This document shows, piece by piece, positions 23,106 to 35,994 of a stretch of DNA of 64,000 nt. Source of the DNA: Paulownia fortunei (Eukaryota; Streptophyta; Magnoliopsida; Lamiales; Paulowniaceae); the NCBI GenBank assembly GCA_019321725.1, contig CM033107.1:19149445-19213444 (forward strand), in the 5' to 3' direction. The notes under the pieces are model-generated. The model saw only the letters and a program-made list of their open reading frames with translations, did no database searches and was not told the DNA's origin. The position numbers and the translations under genes are program-made. The stretch's first letter is position 1; every line of letters begins with the position of its first letter.

Positions 23106-24841
23106 AAACACTCATCAGCATACAGACGCGTGTGCTCTACCACCCCACACACTCTTAACACTATTGTCTCAAATTTACCGTACGCAATCACTGCTTTCGG
23201 GCTTATATTCTGCATTCTTTCGCTTTTTTACAGTTACTGCACCTTGCTTGTCTTACACTATTTCTGGCACTTGCTTTTCGTAAACCAATTGATCAAATTT
23301 TTGGAGGGCTTTTTGAAAGTATGAAGTTTCGAAGAACCCATCTCTTGCATTTCGGATTTGAATTCTGAAATGGGGCATTGGTGGGCCATTGTAACAGGTA
23401 TTGGAAAAAGATCACTGTTTCTTTTCTCCATTATCCTTTCACTAACCATTTCTTCAATTCGGTTGGTATTCAAAAAGTAAATAATGTCCTAGCCACATTT
23501 ATTGTGAATTATTTTAGTGTGATTTTTATAATTTCTTGGATAAAGTTACATTCTTTATTGGAAATGGTGACGTCTAGATTTTCCGTGCTGCTTTTCTTAT
23601 ATATGCATATATATGCTTTTGTAAACAGGGCGCCAGTTCTGGGCCTTGCTGATTTGGGGCTAACCATCTATTTTGACTGCATTTTTCAAGAGTTTTGAGT
23701 AAGCACCCTTCTCTCAGACTTTAGTTGCAAATGGGTTTTTCTTGTTTGCAACAATCTGATTTGATTGACTTGCCTTCTCTCATACCATTTTGGCAATCTT
23801 AGTCTAACTACTTTTGTTGTGTTAATCTTTGCTGTTTGTTGAATTGTGGGAATTGAAATAATCAGATAGCTGCATCTTGTTAATTATAATCCGATTTGTT
23901 TTATATAGTCAGAGTCCTTTGCACTTCTATCTAGCTATATCTAGGACGCCATCTCTGCATATGATGTGGTCAACTAAGATCTTGAGTTCCTTTTGCTAAT
24001 GCTACGTTTTAGGCCTTCATTTATTGATTTAGGATGCCTATATTATCATCGATTTCATATGGCAAGAACCTGTTAGAAACTTTGGGACTATAATCCATTC
24101 TGTCATGCTATACTGTGTATTGAGCAATTCAAGTCTATTTTAGTTATTGTTGTCATCCATTTTTTTGTTACAAACTTACAATTAATTATTTACTTCTTTC
24201 AAGTAGCTTCTCTAATTTTTTCTTATCTTTCTGTTAACTATAAGTTTTGACATTTAACGGAAATGTATGATGCAATTGAAAATATCCTTTCAGGTTTAAG
24301 TTCAGTTAAAAGTGAAGTGGTTTTGTCCATTGGTAGATCGTGAAGTATCATATTCAAGAATAATTGAACCATGGTCCTTTGAGAACTGGCATATATTTCA
24401 CCTTCAATCGTTGAATCAGTAGTTTTCTCTCTTGTTTTTGATCGGTATCTTGATATGTTTGTCACATTGCCTTAAATGGGGAAATTGTACATGCATGAGA
24501 AGCTCTGTGTCGCACCTTGATAGGTGACATAACGAAATGTCATAATCCTCTTTTGCAGACAGGTTCTTGATGTTCACAGTTTTTAGCCTAATCTCCAATA
24601 TCTATACTTGTCCTTCATTCCATTCTGGAAGCTTCAATTAAAGTCTTGTTAGAGTAATGTGCTATATCCATGTTCCTACTAATAGATTGTCTTTGTGTTT
24701 TATTTAAATTTACAATAAACAATACTACATTTCTTTCTTTCTGTATGGTTTTTGATTTTCAGTCTTTCTTGTATGCTATGAATTATGAACTTGATCACAG
24801 TCTAATACCAAACTTTGTTTCCAGGTCTTATATAGGCCTAC
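23106..24841 (+). other. 5' leader and probable 5'-UTR intron of the hydrolase gene
   Basis: The leader probably runs from about 23110 to 23397 (AACAG/GTATTG donor). It is then probably joined to 24825 (TTTCCAG/GTCTTA acceptor), giving an intron of about 1.43 kb. Two short upstream ORFs fall in the first exon: ATG 23321 (15 codons) and ATG 23370, which would cross the proposed splice and stop at TAG after the junction. An in-frame TAG lies just before the coding ATG at 24842. No other gene is supported; ORFs in this stretch are intronic. Alternative leader exons are possible. Confidence 0.45.
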
Positions 24842-27800
24842 ATGACAGGATCTTGTGGTGCTATGACAAACTATAATCTTCATGCAATTTGTTGTTCTTG
24901 CTGTTCGGAAATGGATGACATCTTTTCTCGTCTCTTAAGCTTAACTTCCTATATAATACGTCGAGCAATTGAATTTATTGGTGAGCTCTTTCTGTTTCTA
25001 TTTCTGCCTGTAGATGCTGTGAGATGTTGCTCTTATCATTTCCTGCACATTGCATGTTACTTTTGTCTAATTTTTCTCTCGAACCTGGTGTTTTTACTTT
25101 GCATACTATGTTCTTGCAGAAGATACTGTGTTAAGGGATGTGAGTAGATTGTTAAAAGATTCAGAGATCAATTCTTGTGGCCAACATCTAACATCTGCAA
25201 GCTGCAATGGTCACAAATTTTCTTCTCTGGATTATGCATCTTCTTCGAGAGATTGTAACGCCAGCTCAAGCTTAGGCATTCTTGAAAGAGATGCCTCATG
25301 TCTGGAGGATCAATCATTCATAAATTCAGCATTAGAAATTGTAAATAGAAATTGCTCTAGGGGTGTCCACTTCATTTTTAAAGGGTAAAGTTATTGCTCC
25401 AATGCTTTCTTTCAAGCCTCTTTTGTGAATTAATATGGCTATCGTTTAATTTCAGGACCAATATACCACATAAAATTAATGCTCAATCTGCTTATCCTGT
25501 AATTTTTCAACATTTTCCTATCTGTTTATTTCATTACTTTGTCAATTAAACTGCATTTGGTTACCACTGTTTGTAGGTTGATGCTCCCTATATTTTGTTT
25601 TGAATTTGCTTGGAGATCAGCAATAGCATCTTGGAGATGTTCTTGTTATCATATGAGATGTATGCAAGCTCGCATGCAGAGGTGAAAAAATTTATTTTGA
25701 AAACTACTTTTACAGAAGTGGAGTATTTATTAATTGGTCAGGTTAAATAACTTTTCTATGTTTTATTAACCTTCATTCTGCAACTTTTTAGTGTTGTATC
25801 TCGAGTTTTGAAAACTTTGCATGGGTCTTCTGATGACATTGGGTGGTTGCAATGTGCTCCTGGAATGGCTCCTGTGGAGGATGGTTCAGCTAGATTCATG
25901 GAGCTTCTACAAGGCATTAGGTACCACATTGCCATTCATTATGAAATACACAATGATTTAATCATGATGTAGAAATGATATTTTATTCTGTTCCCTTAAT
26001 GCCAATGATTTGTCACTTGAGGCTGATTACAGAAACATTTTTTTCTGTTATTTCCATCACTCAAAATGCTAGCACTGAAAGTTAAGTTCCCAGGCCATTA
26101 TTCCATGGCTCAGCTTATCACACAAGGATCGTAGAAACTAGAAATCTGTTCCTTATACTTCCATAGCTCTATATATCTTCAGAGCTTTGTTTTAGGAAAT
26201 TGAGTACCGTCCATGATTTGAAAGGTATCTTCTGCTTCAGTATTTAGTTTCTACATGCCATAAAACCATGCTGATAAGTTTTCAACTAAACATAAAATAT
26301 GCATAGGAAGTGATAGTCATGATAAACCAATATTTTTAAGGAGTAGAACATGTATAATTTAATCAGTATTAAGAGTGACTTTATTTTCTGGGTTTTAGGT
26401 GTCAGATAGCTGCTTCACAAATCATCAAATGCCAAATTTGCCGTTTGCTGTAATTGTTGAATATCTGTACCAACCAAACCCAAATAACCAGAGAATTTTA
26501 CCATCATTAACAAATTTGGAATCAGCATAAAATTTTTCTGTACTCCTTTCTCTGCAACAGATTTGGATGTTGTCGTAACTTGTGCTTTCGTGGTTTAAAC
26601 TTCTTTGATATCATCTAATTTAGAACCATCTTTTCCAATTTGACATTGGATGCTGGTGAAAGAATAATTAAAGGGACATTAACATCTTTACTTTTTAAAT
26701 CTACTATTACTTGTTGATGATTTAAGAATCATAATATTTGAGCATTCCCGAACCATATCTTCTTTTTCCTATTTTACGTCGTTTGTATGAAAGTTTAAAG
26801 CCAATAAAAACTCCCTTCTATCCCATCCCCTTCCTTGAAGAAAAAATAAAAAAAATTGGGTCTCTTTCTGTGTACAGTGTCATTTTATTTTTCCAATCTA
26901 TAGTTGGTTTATGAAATTTTGTCCATGTAACTCTCAAGTTCACAAAACTACAATCTGATCGCATGCATTTCTTATATATTGTTTTCAGGAATGGGCTGCA
27001 CAAACTACCTGATTCATTTGTTTACTTGCTGATTCCAGGTTTAACAAGTTCCATTGTCTTGCATTCTGAATTTACTTTTCAAACTTCATGAATTAATATA
27101 TTGTCTTCTGATGCATTATCATCCGAATATAATTAATTAGGACTTTTCAGCAATCATGGCCCCTTGTATTTTGTGAGCACCAAGAGGTTTTTCTCTAAGA
27201 TGGGTCTAGCTTGCCATATAGCTAAAATTCACAGTGAGGTACTTCAATTTTTCTGTTTATCATGATTTGCAAACTGAAATCTCAGTGTTCGTTCCGGCTA
27301 TAACTTTCTAACCTCACTTTTCACGAAGTAGATGATAAACTTTCTTGTAATTCTTTTGATACCTTACTAAGGCGTCAGTGGAACACAATGCTTGGGAACT
27401 AAAGCAATATATAGAGGAGCTATACTGGGGGTCTGGCAAGCGTGTGATGTTGCTTGGTCACAGCAAGGGTGGAGTTGATGCTGCAGCTGCTTTGTCGATT
27501 TATTCACAAGAATTGAGAGATAAAGTTGCAGGATTGGCACTAGTCCAGAGTCCTTACGGTGGAACACCTATAGCATCTGATATTCTTCGTGAAGGCCAGG
27601 TCGCTGACAGGGAAACCCGGAGGATCATGGAGTTTTTGATATGCAAACTGATTAAGGTAACATTCTTTTGTTGCCGTCAAAAAATTCATATCATTGATGT
27701 GTTGGGGGAACATATGCAATATGATCTGGAGATCACCATAAGATCTTGGTTTCTCCTAGGCAAGGCTGATGAGGACCCAGGAACTTTATTCATGGCATTT

Positions 27801-30640
27801 TTGAATTGTAGCATCGTCAAGTGCGATAGTATCAAAATCTCAATATACTTGGGCAGAAGCGTCTTAGTGCGTTTGTCAAAAATAAACAAAAAATTACTAC
27901 AATATATTTTAAGTAACTGTCACATCCCAAGTTATGTTTGGATACATTTCACCTAGCAAACCCAAGTTTATTATGTTTCTGTTCGCATAAGCCAGGAAAG
28001 TGGTTTAATAAGATGGTTATTAATTGGGGAAATTAGCCTTGAGGAAGGATTAACTTTCAAAATTATAAAATACACAGTCAGTTTGACATATTTAAGGAGA
28101 AGGATTACTAAACTTTATGATTTATTAAAATGTCAATTTTATAGAAAATTACTTTTGTACTTATGCTACTTGCATCTACACTACTTCAAATTAATTTATT
28201 TCTATAAATTTCTTTTTTTGATTCAGAAACTCAAATCTTCTTCTCCTTGCCCATCTTCAAATCCGTCCAAGAAAAATAAAAGGGAAAATGCATGACAGGA
28301 ACACCAAATTACAACTCTTATCTATCTTCAAATCTGACACGTGTTACTTTTAAATTAAACTTAAAAAGTTTCGATTGGACGTTCAATAAATGTCATATAT
28401 GTTGTATTTAATGACTGATTGTGGTGGGACTAGTTGGCTGTCATTTATTATATGAGTTTTTAATACTTGGACACAATCTTCTTATAGATAATCATTTGGT
28501 GCATTTCATTTTCGGGTCTAGTGCTTGATCGTGATGTTTCACTTTCTTAAAATAGTAAAAAGTATCATCCATTACTAATATTTAAAATTTAGAAATTCAT
28601 CTTCCCCTAAACCTAATTTTTCCTACACTAAATTAAATGGAAAATTTCTTTTTGATACAAATCCCAAATATTCTCCTTTGTGTTGCCCCCCCCCCCCCCA
28701 AAAAAAAAAAAAAGAAAGAAAGAAAGAACAGACAAAAGGAATGAAAAAAGTTCAAAATCTGGACTTGTTTTGGTTCTTCTATGCCATTAGTAGTACAATA
28801 GATATAATTTTTTCTAATTTATTGATTACTGGTAGGACAAAGTAGTTGCTGTTTGAATATTATCAATTGAATTAATTTAAGTTTTTTATAGACCATAGTC
28901 TTTTATTTTGATAAGCATTCTCCTCATGCAACATTGCAAATATTTTATTTTTTTATTGATTGAACATGATTTTCACTTTCATAAGATAAATATTTTAGTC
29001 TAAACAATGCATCAAGTTATTTGATAAGTTGAGTATTTTGCATGTTGCGCTTATTTTTTCAATAAATTTTACCTGAATAAATTTGTCAAAATATATAATG
29101 GGTTTAAATGTAAAAGTTGCGGCGACATAGATATAATTCCATATAGAATTGACATTTTATTAAATTGTATTGTTTTATCTATTCCTTAAATACGTAAATT
29201 TGATTTGTGTTCTTATAATTTAAAAGTTCATATTTTTTTAGCAGAGTTTGTTGTATATAAATCGTCATTTTAATGAATAATTTAGGATTCCCTTCTCCGT
29301 GAATGTGTACCCTTTATAATTTACAAGCTACTACTCCCTTAAGCTAAAGTTTCTCTCATTTATTTGAGTGACCCTTAAAATGTTTGTCTGGTCAAAGACA
29401 AAAGATTAAGATTATTGAATGAGTACTTGGGATTAAATTTATCAACTTACAACTTTTTGGTCTGTGTAGACTCGTCTTCTTCCTTCCTTTTTCTTGCCGA
29501 ACTCTAGAATTTCTCATCAATGATTCCAGCTGCTATTGCCAATATGTTCCTTCATCATTCATCAGGTCTCATTTTCTTCACTTTTTAGATATCGCTTCTC
29601 ACTTATCATCAATAATAATCGATTTTTCCCCACTATTTGTTATGAAATGGCAACTGTGAGCGAACAATTCTATTCATTTTCTGAAGTATGATTTATCAAT
29701 TTTAGTGTGTGATTTAAAAAATTATTAGAGTATAGTAGAGCGAAACTCTCACTCTTAAATCCCTGGAGCGAGCTTAGAGTACGAGAGCACCATTCCTAAG
29801 TAGAGGATTATATCATCTAGTTATGCCATGCTCATTCTGCTTGGTGGGCTACTCTCTAGTTGGAGAGTACTGAGATCTTAATTTTCTTCTCAACCTTTGG
29901 AGACATGTTTTCATCCTGCATAAGAAATGCTTTAATGATGCTGAGAACTTTCAAATTGCAGAAATAACCTTGCAACTGCATCTGATCTTGATCTCTTGAA
30001 GAGATGTGCTTCCTAAATTTTCATGTGTCGATATTTGTTCAGTATACATTTGGTTTATGTGATTGTTTTCTGTCTCAAATTTTACATTTGTTTTCTACGT
30101 TCTTGGTATCAAGTTATCTGCCAAGTGAATAATAGTAATTTTCATGTTAAGGGAGATATAAGAGCACTGGAGGATCTTACCTACGAGAAACGGAAGGAAT
30201 TCGTCCATAAACACAAACTTCCTGATAATATTCCTCTCATTTCCTTCCATTCTGAAGCAAGTGTGGCACCAGGTGTCATTGCAACGATGTCGCACATTGC
30301 ACATGCAGAACTTCCCTGGCTTCCTCGATTTGTAAGTGAGGATGCAGAAGATGCTGTCCTTGAAGCACGAAAGGTGCCTGTCATAGTTCCAGTTTCTGCC
30401 GCCATGGCTCTCTCCGCCCTCCACCTGCAACTACGATATGGAGAGAAGAGTGATGGCCTTGTGACATGTCGTGATGCTGAAGTTCCAGGTTCTGTTGTCA
30501 TCAAGCCTGACAGAAAACTCGATCATTCCTGGATGGTATACTCTTCTTGGAAGAAAGACCCTACTGAGCCTGATGCCTGTGAAATGTGTGAAGCTTTGCT
30601 GACTATGCTCGTCGAACTTGGAACAAAAGGTCAAAACTGA
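24842..30640 (+). CDS. Alpha/beta-hydrolase (lipase/esterase-like), seven coding exons
   Basis: Exons 24842-24980, 25120-25384, 25792-25920, 26989-27038, 27141-27238, 27372-27656 and 30152-30640 all use GT-AG sites and join in one frame to 484 codons plus TGA. The start has an in-frame stop nine bases upstream. The N-terminus (MTGSCGAMTN, a Cys-rich CCSCC) is family-specific. The fold begins around residue 185 with FVYLLIPGLFSNHGPLYFV. VMLLGHSKGG carries the nucleophile Ser258 (27462-27464). QSPYGGTPIASD follows. Asp423 (GEKSDGLV) and His447 (KLDHSW) are likely to complete a catalytic triad. The substrate is unknown; the sequence suits a plant triacylglycerol-lipase-like or esterase-like serine hydrolase. 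The exon model was built by eye, and N-terminal exons are less certain than those from 26989 on. No disabling change was seen. Confidence 0.85.
27657..30151 (+). other. Large last intron of the hydrolase gene
   Basis: 2495 bp between AAG/GTAACA and TTAAG/GGAGAT, far longer than the other introns (102-1068 bp). It is AT-rich, with a C14-A14-(GAAA)n run at 28686-28727. ORFs at 27686-28295 are read-through or chance. Repeat-derived sequence is possible, but no terminal repeats were recognised. The phase-0 junction restores the hydrolase frame. Confidence 0.75.
28686..28727. repeat. Compound homopolymer C14-A14-(GAAA)n
   Basis: Fourteen C, then fourteen A, then GAAA repeats, inside the large intron. 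Prone to length variation and sequencing error. Confidence 0.9.
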
Positions 30641-33136
30641 CAACAAGTGCTGAATGGTGTTTTGTCAAAGGTTTTCTTGCAAACCGCTAGAAGTTGCAAG
30701 TGAAATTGTGATGAAAAATAGTTTGTTTCATGCTTGTGAATGTGTGACAGTGGAATTATCACTTGGTTCGGGTCATGGCTATTAAACCTCAAGGCGACTG
30801 GTTATAATTTTCTTGGCCACCTATCCCTGAATATCAACACTTTGTTTCAGCATATTTACTTCCAACTATTAACTGGGTGCATTGGCTACTCAATAGTGTT
30901 TGTGGGATCTTTCTCTCTCTCTCTCCACTGAGAAGCTAAAATGCTTTCTAAGTGGTAATGTTAATCATAATTAGAAGCAAGCCATGAATATTTATACAGA
31001 GGGTTATTGGCATTTTAGTAATAACACAAAGTGGTCTGCTTGATGTACTTCTTTAGAGAATATGTATTTGTTATTGAAGGACTGGCTATCAACTTTTTCT
31101 TTCACTGCTTTCTATTACTTGGCATTTTTTGAATGATCCATTGGAGCCCATGGGCAGCACCATTATTATTGGTGAATAATAATGCATTGCCATATTATAA
31201 TGCTTCTGTATTGAATTTGAAGTCATTTATTATATGCTGGATGAATTTATGAGCACAAGCAATTGTGCTTATTTGAATATGCTACTGTATAATGCACATG
31301 TATCATGGAGCTATGTCCGTCCACTAGCATGTTTTGTAATCATCTTTATACAGTACATCTTAAGTCGGTTCCACTAACATGATTTGTAAGTGTAATTCTT
31401 AGGTAGCCTTTGAATAATTACAATATGGTAGATTCGATGGCGGTTCCAATTTAAGGATGATTTTGATTATTATGGGACTTGTTCGTGAACTTTATAAGGA
31501 TAATACTTGTGGTGATATTTATTTAGGGGTCGCATTAGAATGATATATTAGTTAAAAAAATTATCAGACGTGCACACTTTGATGGATAATTATATGAATT
31601 ATTATATTTTTATTAACTAATTTATCCTTAATTAAAATTATTATAATTAGTTTAGGTTTAAATTGTAATATATGGTTTAAAATTATGGGTATTTTAATAA
31701 AATATATTCTATATATTTTAGATTGGAGAGTTTGATTATTTCATCACATCTCTCATAGGTGGGATCAACAAAAATCATCAATTATACCGAACTTGAAAAT
31801 TTATCATAAACTATTATTACCAAAAGTAAATATTTGATTAAGTTGTATATTTTAGTATATCCAATGTAATCATATGAAAGTAAAAGAATCTTAGTATTTA
31901 TATATTCTGATTCCACATATGTCATCATTTGTGTTGAGGTTTATATACAAGGCATTTTTGGAGCTCATATTGCACAATATGTGGATGATCCTTTTTATGC
32001 CCCAAAATATTCATAATGGAATTAGATGATTACAACTAAAAATAGAGCTCCAAATGGTGCATGACCATGGAAAGATGTTCTGGTCTGCTGGGCATGGGCT
32101 GAAGATTGGATGGGCCCAATAATAATTTCATTTGTCAAAGCCTACTAAATTGCCTAGGTCCAAACATCATTGAAATTTGTAGGCCCATAATGGTCCCGGC
32201 CCCTCTTAACTCGTGTGTCTATTGATAAGATATCACAGCAAACACAACATGATAGTAGCAGTGCAATAACCAATAAATACTTGGGAGCTGGAACAGCTTG
32301 TCAGCTATTGAATTGAACATGTCAAATGATTGATATGGTTAAAACATGGCATTGATGATCATCCCTCACTACAATTTTCAAATAAAATTACAATTCCAAG
32401 AAAAGAAAAATGAAGCTGAAATTTTGGTGTCTGAATTAGAAAACATTTCCCCATTCGAATTATTTATTTTAAATTAGTGTTTTATCTGTATTCTATATCT
32501 ATGGAAGTGTATATTTTCCTCTCTATTTATTTACTCGTTCTCTTAAATATATATTTGGTGTGTTCAGATTCAGAATGTTAATGTAATTATAATATGAACC
32601 CAAAATAATATTCAAATTTCTGTACCATTTATCTTAAAAATGGCCTTTTCTTTCTGTTACCATTAACATTACCTTCCTTTTGAGGATATGCATATATTGT
32701 TGCCCAGATCTTGACTGAACCTCTCATAACAATCAAATCATAGACTGCTTCAACATCACAATATATAAGGATAAAACAAAGTAACCCTATTTACATTAGC
32801 AACTTTGGAAATGGAAATGCATTAGTGGAATTATAGATAATGGGTCTATCTAGAAAATTGATGGTGATGGTCGCAAAATACCACATATTACGAGAATAAT
32901 TCTAAAAAAACATATGAACAATAGAAAATAGAAAATTAATTTTTCAAATTTACAAATTGACAATGCGATGAAGATTAATTAAATTTGAATTTTTATAGTT
33001 TTACGAATAATTAATTATAAAAAAAAAATCTAAACCACATATTTAAGAGCAATTCAAGATACTCCCAATCCATCCAAGAATTTCACATAATTTACCAATC
33101 CCTATTGGTGTGTCAAAAGGATATGTGCTAAAAAAT
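30641..33136. other. 3' end of hydrolase gene, then intergenic
   Basis: The 3' UTR probably occupies the first few hundred bases; no single polyadenylation site is clear. A CT repeat lies at 30911-30926. The rest to 33136 is AT-rich, with no convincing ORF, terminal repeat or RNA gene. Confidence 0.5.
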
Positions 33137-33727
33137 TGAGCTACAGTGAGGTATGCACAAATAAAACTCCTTAAGATAGATTTCACCTTTTAAACTGGTG
33201 TTACAGGTCTGTCTTCTAAGATACAATACTTTTTTATAAGATTAGCACATCGGTATATTAATTTTGTTGGGTGAATTAAAAGCTCGACTGTATTATTCTT
33301 CAAAGAATAGTCAAATCTAAAATAACCAAAATTATTTTAGAAGAAACTATAAAGGGAGAGAAGAGAGGAATCAATTGAATTTGAATTGAATGAAGTGGTT
33401 TGAAATGAATTAGGGGTTCTATTTATAGACTTTTAATTGTCTCGTCATAATTGGCCATGTCTATTGATTTGGATTAATCTAGATCATTAGATCGCATCAT
33501 GATCTAGTGGTTCAAATTACATCTCTTTCTGAAGATTGTGATATTTTGCGTATCTTATGCCCGAATGGACGTGTCTAGTCATTGTGTTTCGTCAATGTTA
33601 GTGAATAACCCTTCATACACACTTTGTCAACACCATTGTGTCTGGTCACGTCAACTTGACACCTTTCAAGCTTAAATATTTTTTCATTAAATTGAAGATT
33701 TTTTCAATTCACCCCATAATTCCAACA
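33137..33727 (-). repeat. 3' LTR of second copia
   Basis: Aligns with 47858-48489 from TGAGCT to CATAATTCCAACA. It shares a TCTATTTATAG TATA-like box (33417-33427) and a CTATAAAGGGAGA block. It is the 3' LTR because the polypurine tract adjoins it. Confidence 0.8.
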
Positions 33728-33737
33728 ATCCCCCATA
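33728..33737 (-). other. Polypurine tract of second copia
   Basis: The reverse complement reads TATGGGGGAT directly before TGTTGGAATTATG, the standard copia arrangement. Confidence 0.72.
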
Positions 33738-33849
33738 TAAATGGAAGCTAACACAAACTAGGAATACAAATTATATCGAACTAACTTGGTTAATCAATGA
33801 AATCAAAATTTTGAATTGTGAGCCTGCTATTGCAAATTCAATCAATAGA

Positions 33850-34760
33850 CTCTATACTACCTCTTGTATCAAGTCTGGTTCTCTATTGTATTTATTATTT
33901 CGGCTCTAAACTCTCTTGGATATGCAATTATTATAGAAAATCCGCCTAATAAAGTCTCATAAAACCGACCTTATTCACACTCACATAGGTAACGTCATAT
34001 GAGGAGTTTCCTACCATACTCCACTTGTACTATTACAAGATATGTGCATTATTAAAAGCAATATTTATCCTTAACCACTTCAGAGGCAGCACTTATTGCA
34101 TAATAGAAATGGAAAGAAATTAAATTCCTAAGTACTTTCCATTAACTTATTCATAATTAGTTTTCCTATTTAACCTAGTCTGTAGGATCTTCAGTTGATA
34201 GGTTAAGTTTCCATCAAGATGACTCATTCAATTTTTAGGCTATAAGCCCATTTCCAATGATGCGCAGTCTATATGCTCTCTTGATAATCCCTTAGTAAAT
34301 GAATTCACTAGGTTATCCTTAGATTTTATAAAATCAATTGATATAGTTCCATTAGAGAGCAACTGTCTAATGGTATTATGTCCACGACAAATATGTCATG
34401 ATTTACTATTATATACAAAAATTTATGCGCTGCTTGGCTATCGCAATTACTACATATAGCTTGCACTGATTTTGGACATATTAGAACAATTGTCTTAATC
34501 ATTCTACTTCTTCTCCATCTTCATCTGAAGCTATAAAATTAGATTTCATAGTGGAACATGCTATATAAGTTTGTTTAGAAGACTTCCGCGATATAGCGCC
34601 ACTACCAATAGTAAATACATAACCACTAGTTGATTTGGACTTATCAATGTTTGAAATCCAATTTACATCACTATATCCTTCAATAAATGAAGGATATTTT
34701 TCATAGTATAATGAATACTCCTTGATTCTCTTCAAGTGTTCCAATACTATAAGAAATAAA
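33850..34760 (-). pseudogene. RNase H of second copia
   Basis: The minus-strand frame 34744-34499 reads KEYSLYYEKYPS, then GYSDVNWISN, STSGYVFTIGSGAISRKS and TYIACST, a copia RNase H with its first catalytic Asp in GYSD. The continuation to lower coordinates is broken. The domain would remove the RNA template during reverse transcription. Confidence 0.82.
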
Positions 34761-34899
34761 CTCCAATGGTCATTACTTGTAAATTTATTAACTTACTTAA
34801 AGCATAAGCTATGTCCGACCATGTACAATTCATTAAGTACATTATACTTCCAATGGTTTGGAAATATACTAATTGTTGTTTTTTATTTTTGGTATTCTT

Positions 34900-35790
34900 G
34901 TGAAGAATAACATATGGAAGAAATGGATTATTTGTCTCTTAATACCATAAGACTTAAATTTCTCAACCACTTTATTAATATAATGTATTTAAGATAATGA
35001 TATCCCATCAGGTATTTTAGAGATCTTCATTTTCAAGATCACTTTTGTTTCACTCATATCTTTCATATCAAAGTTATTGATGAGCAATTTTTTTGTCATG
35101 TCTATGACTTCCATATTAGTTCCTAATATGAATATGTCATCTACATATAAATATACAAGTATATGTATTTTTCAAAATTTCTTAGACTAGACACATTTAT
35201 CACACTTATTTTTAGTAAACTTGTTTTTTATCATGACATTATCAAATTTTTCATGCCATTATTTAGGGGCTTACTTCAAACCATAAAAATATTTAACAAA
35301 TCTAAACACATTGTGTTTTTGTGCATTTAGTTTGAAGACTTTTGGTTGCTCTATGTAAATTTTTTCATCCAAATCATAATTCAAAAATGCAGTTTATACA
35401 TCCATTTGATGTATATATAGATCATACAAGGCTGCTATGGAAATTAAGATTCAGATAGAGGTAATCCTTGTTACCGGTGAATAAATATCAAAATAGTCAA
35501 TACCTTCTTTTTAATGATATTCCTTAGCAATAAGTCTAGTCTTGTATCTATCAATTGATTGCATTCAATTGGTTAGTTTCCAAAGGTAGATCAACCAATT
35601 ATTAGGTATTATTACTTAGAATGGACTATATTTCGCTATCAATAGTTTCCTTACAAAATGAAGCTTCTAGATTAGACATATCCTCATTAAAGATTTGAGG
35701 TTCATTTTCAATCATATATGTCATAAAATTTGAACCAAAAAATTTATCCACTTTAGCTCTTTTACTCCTTATAAGATTAAGATTCTATAT
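34900..35790 (-). pseudogene. Reverse transcriptase of second copia
   Basis: The minus strand encodes YVDD at 35136-35147 in a VYLYVDDIFIL context, so the RT active site is intact although the surrounding frame is broken. Upstream in the element, about 35640-35760, are SKRAKVDKFFGSNF-like and PQIFNEDMS-like segments typical of the integrase-RT linker. Several stops are present. Confidence 0.78.
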
Positions 35791-35799
35791 TAAGAGTAA

Positions 35800-35990
35800 T
35801 TGAAAGGAAAAAGTCCAATCATAATAAAAAAAATCGGGGTATCCTCCTTCCTAGTTGACATCAACTACCTTTCAATTCGACTTAACAAAATAACTTCCCC
35901 TTTGATAGATAGGGCGTGCGAAGCGCGAAGGGGATGGATGTCCCTCTCTCTATCTTTTCATGCATTTTATTTTGAGTATTTTCTTAATTA
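35800..35990. other. Atypical, more GC-rich patch inside second copia
   Basis: The integrase-RT linker is interrupted by a patch that does not read as copia in any frame: ATCGGGGTATCCTCCTTCC, ACTTCCCCTTTGATAGATAG and GTGCGAAGCGCGAAGGGG. Copia-like AT-rich sequence returns after it. The style resembles plant mitochondrial spacer DNA, but this is an impression, not a match. Confidence 0.3.
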
Positions 35991-35994
35991 TCCT

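Noticed and set aside
27378..27956. 192-codon continuous ORF as a separate hydrolase
   Set aside because: It reads through the donor at 27657 into intron; the correct continuation is the exon at 30152.
30095..30646. Minus-strand ORFs of 71-111 codons opposite the last hydrolase exon
   Set aside because: The sense frame splices in phase with the upstream exons and carries the Asp and His of the triad.
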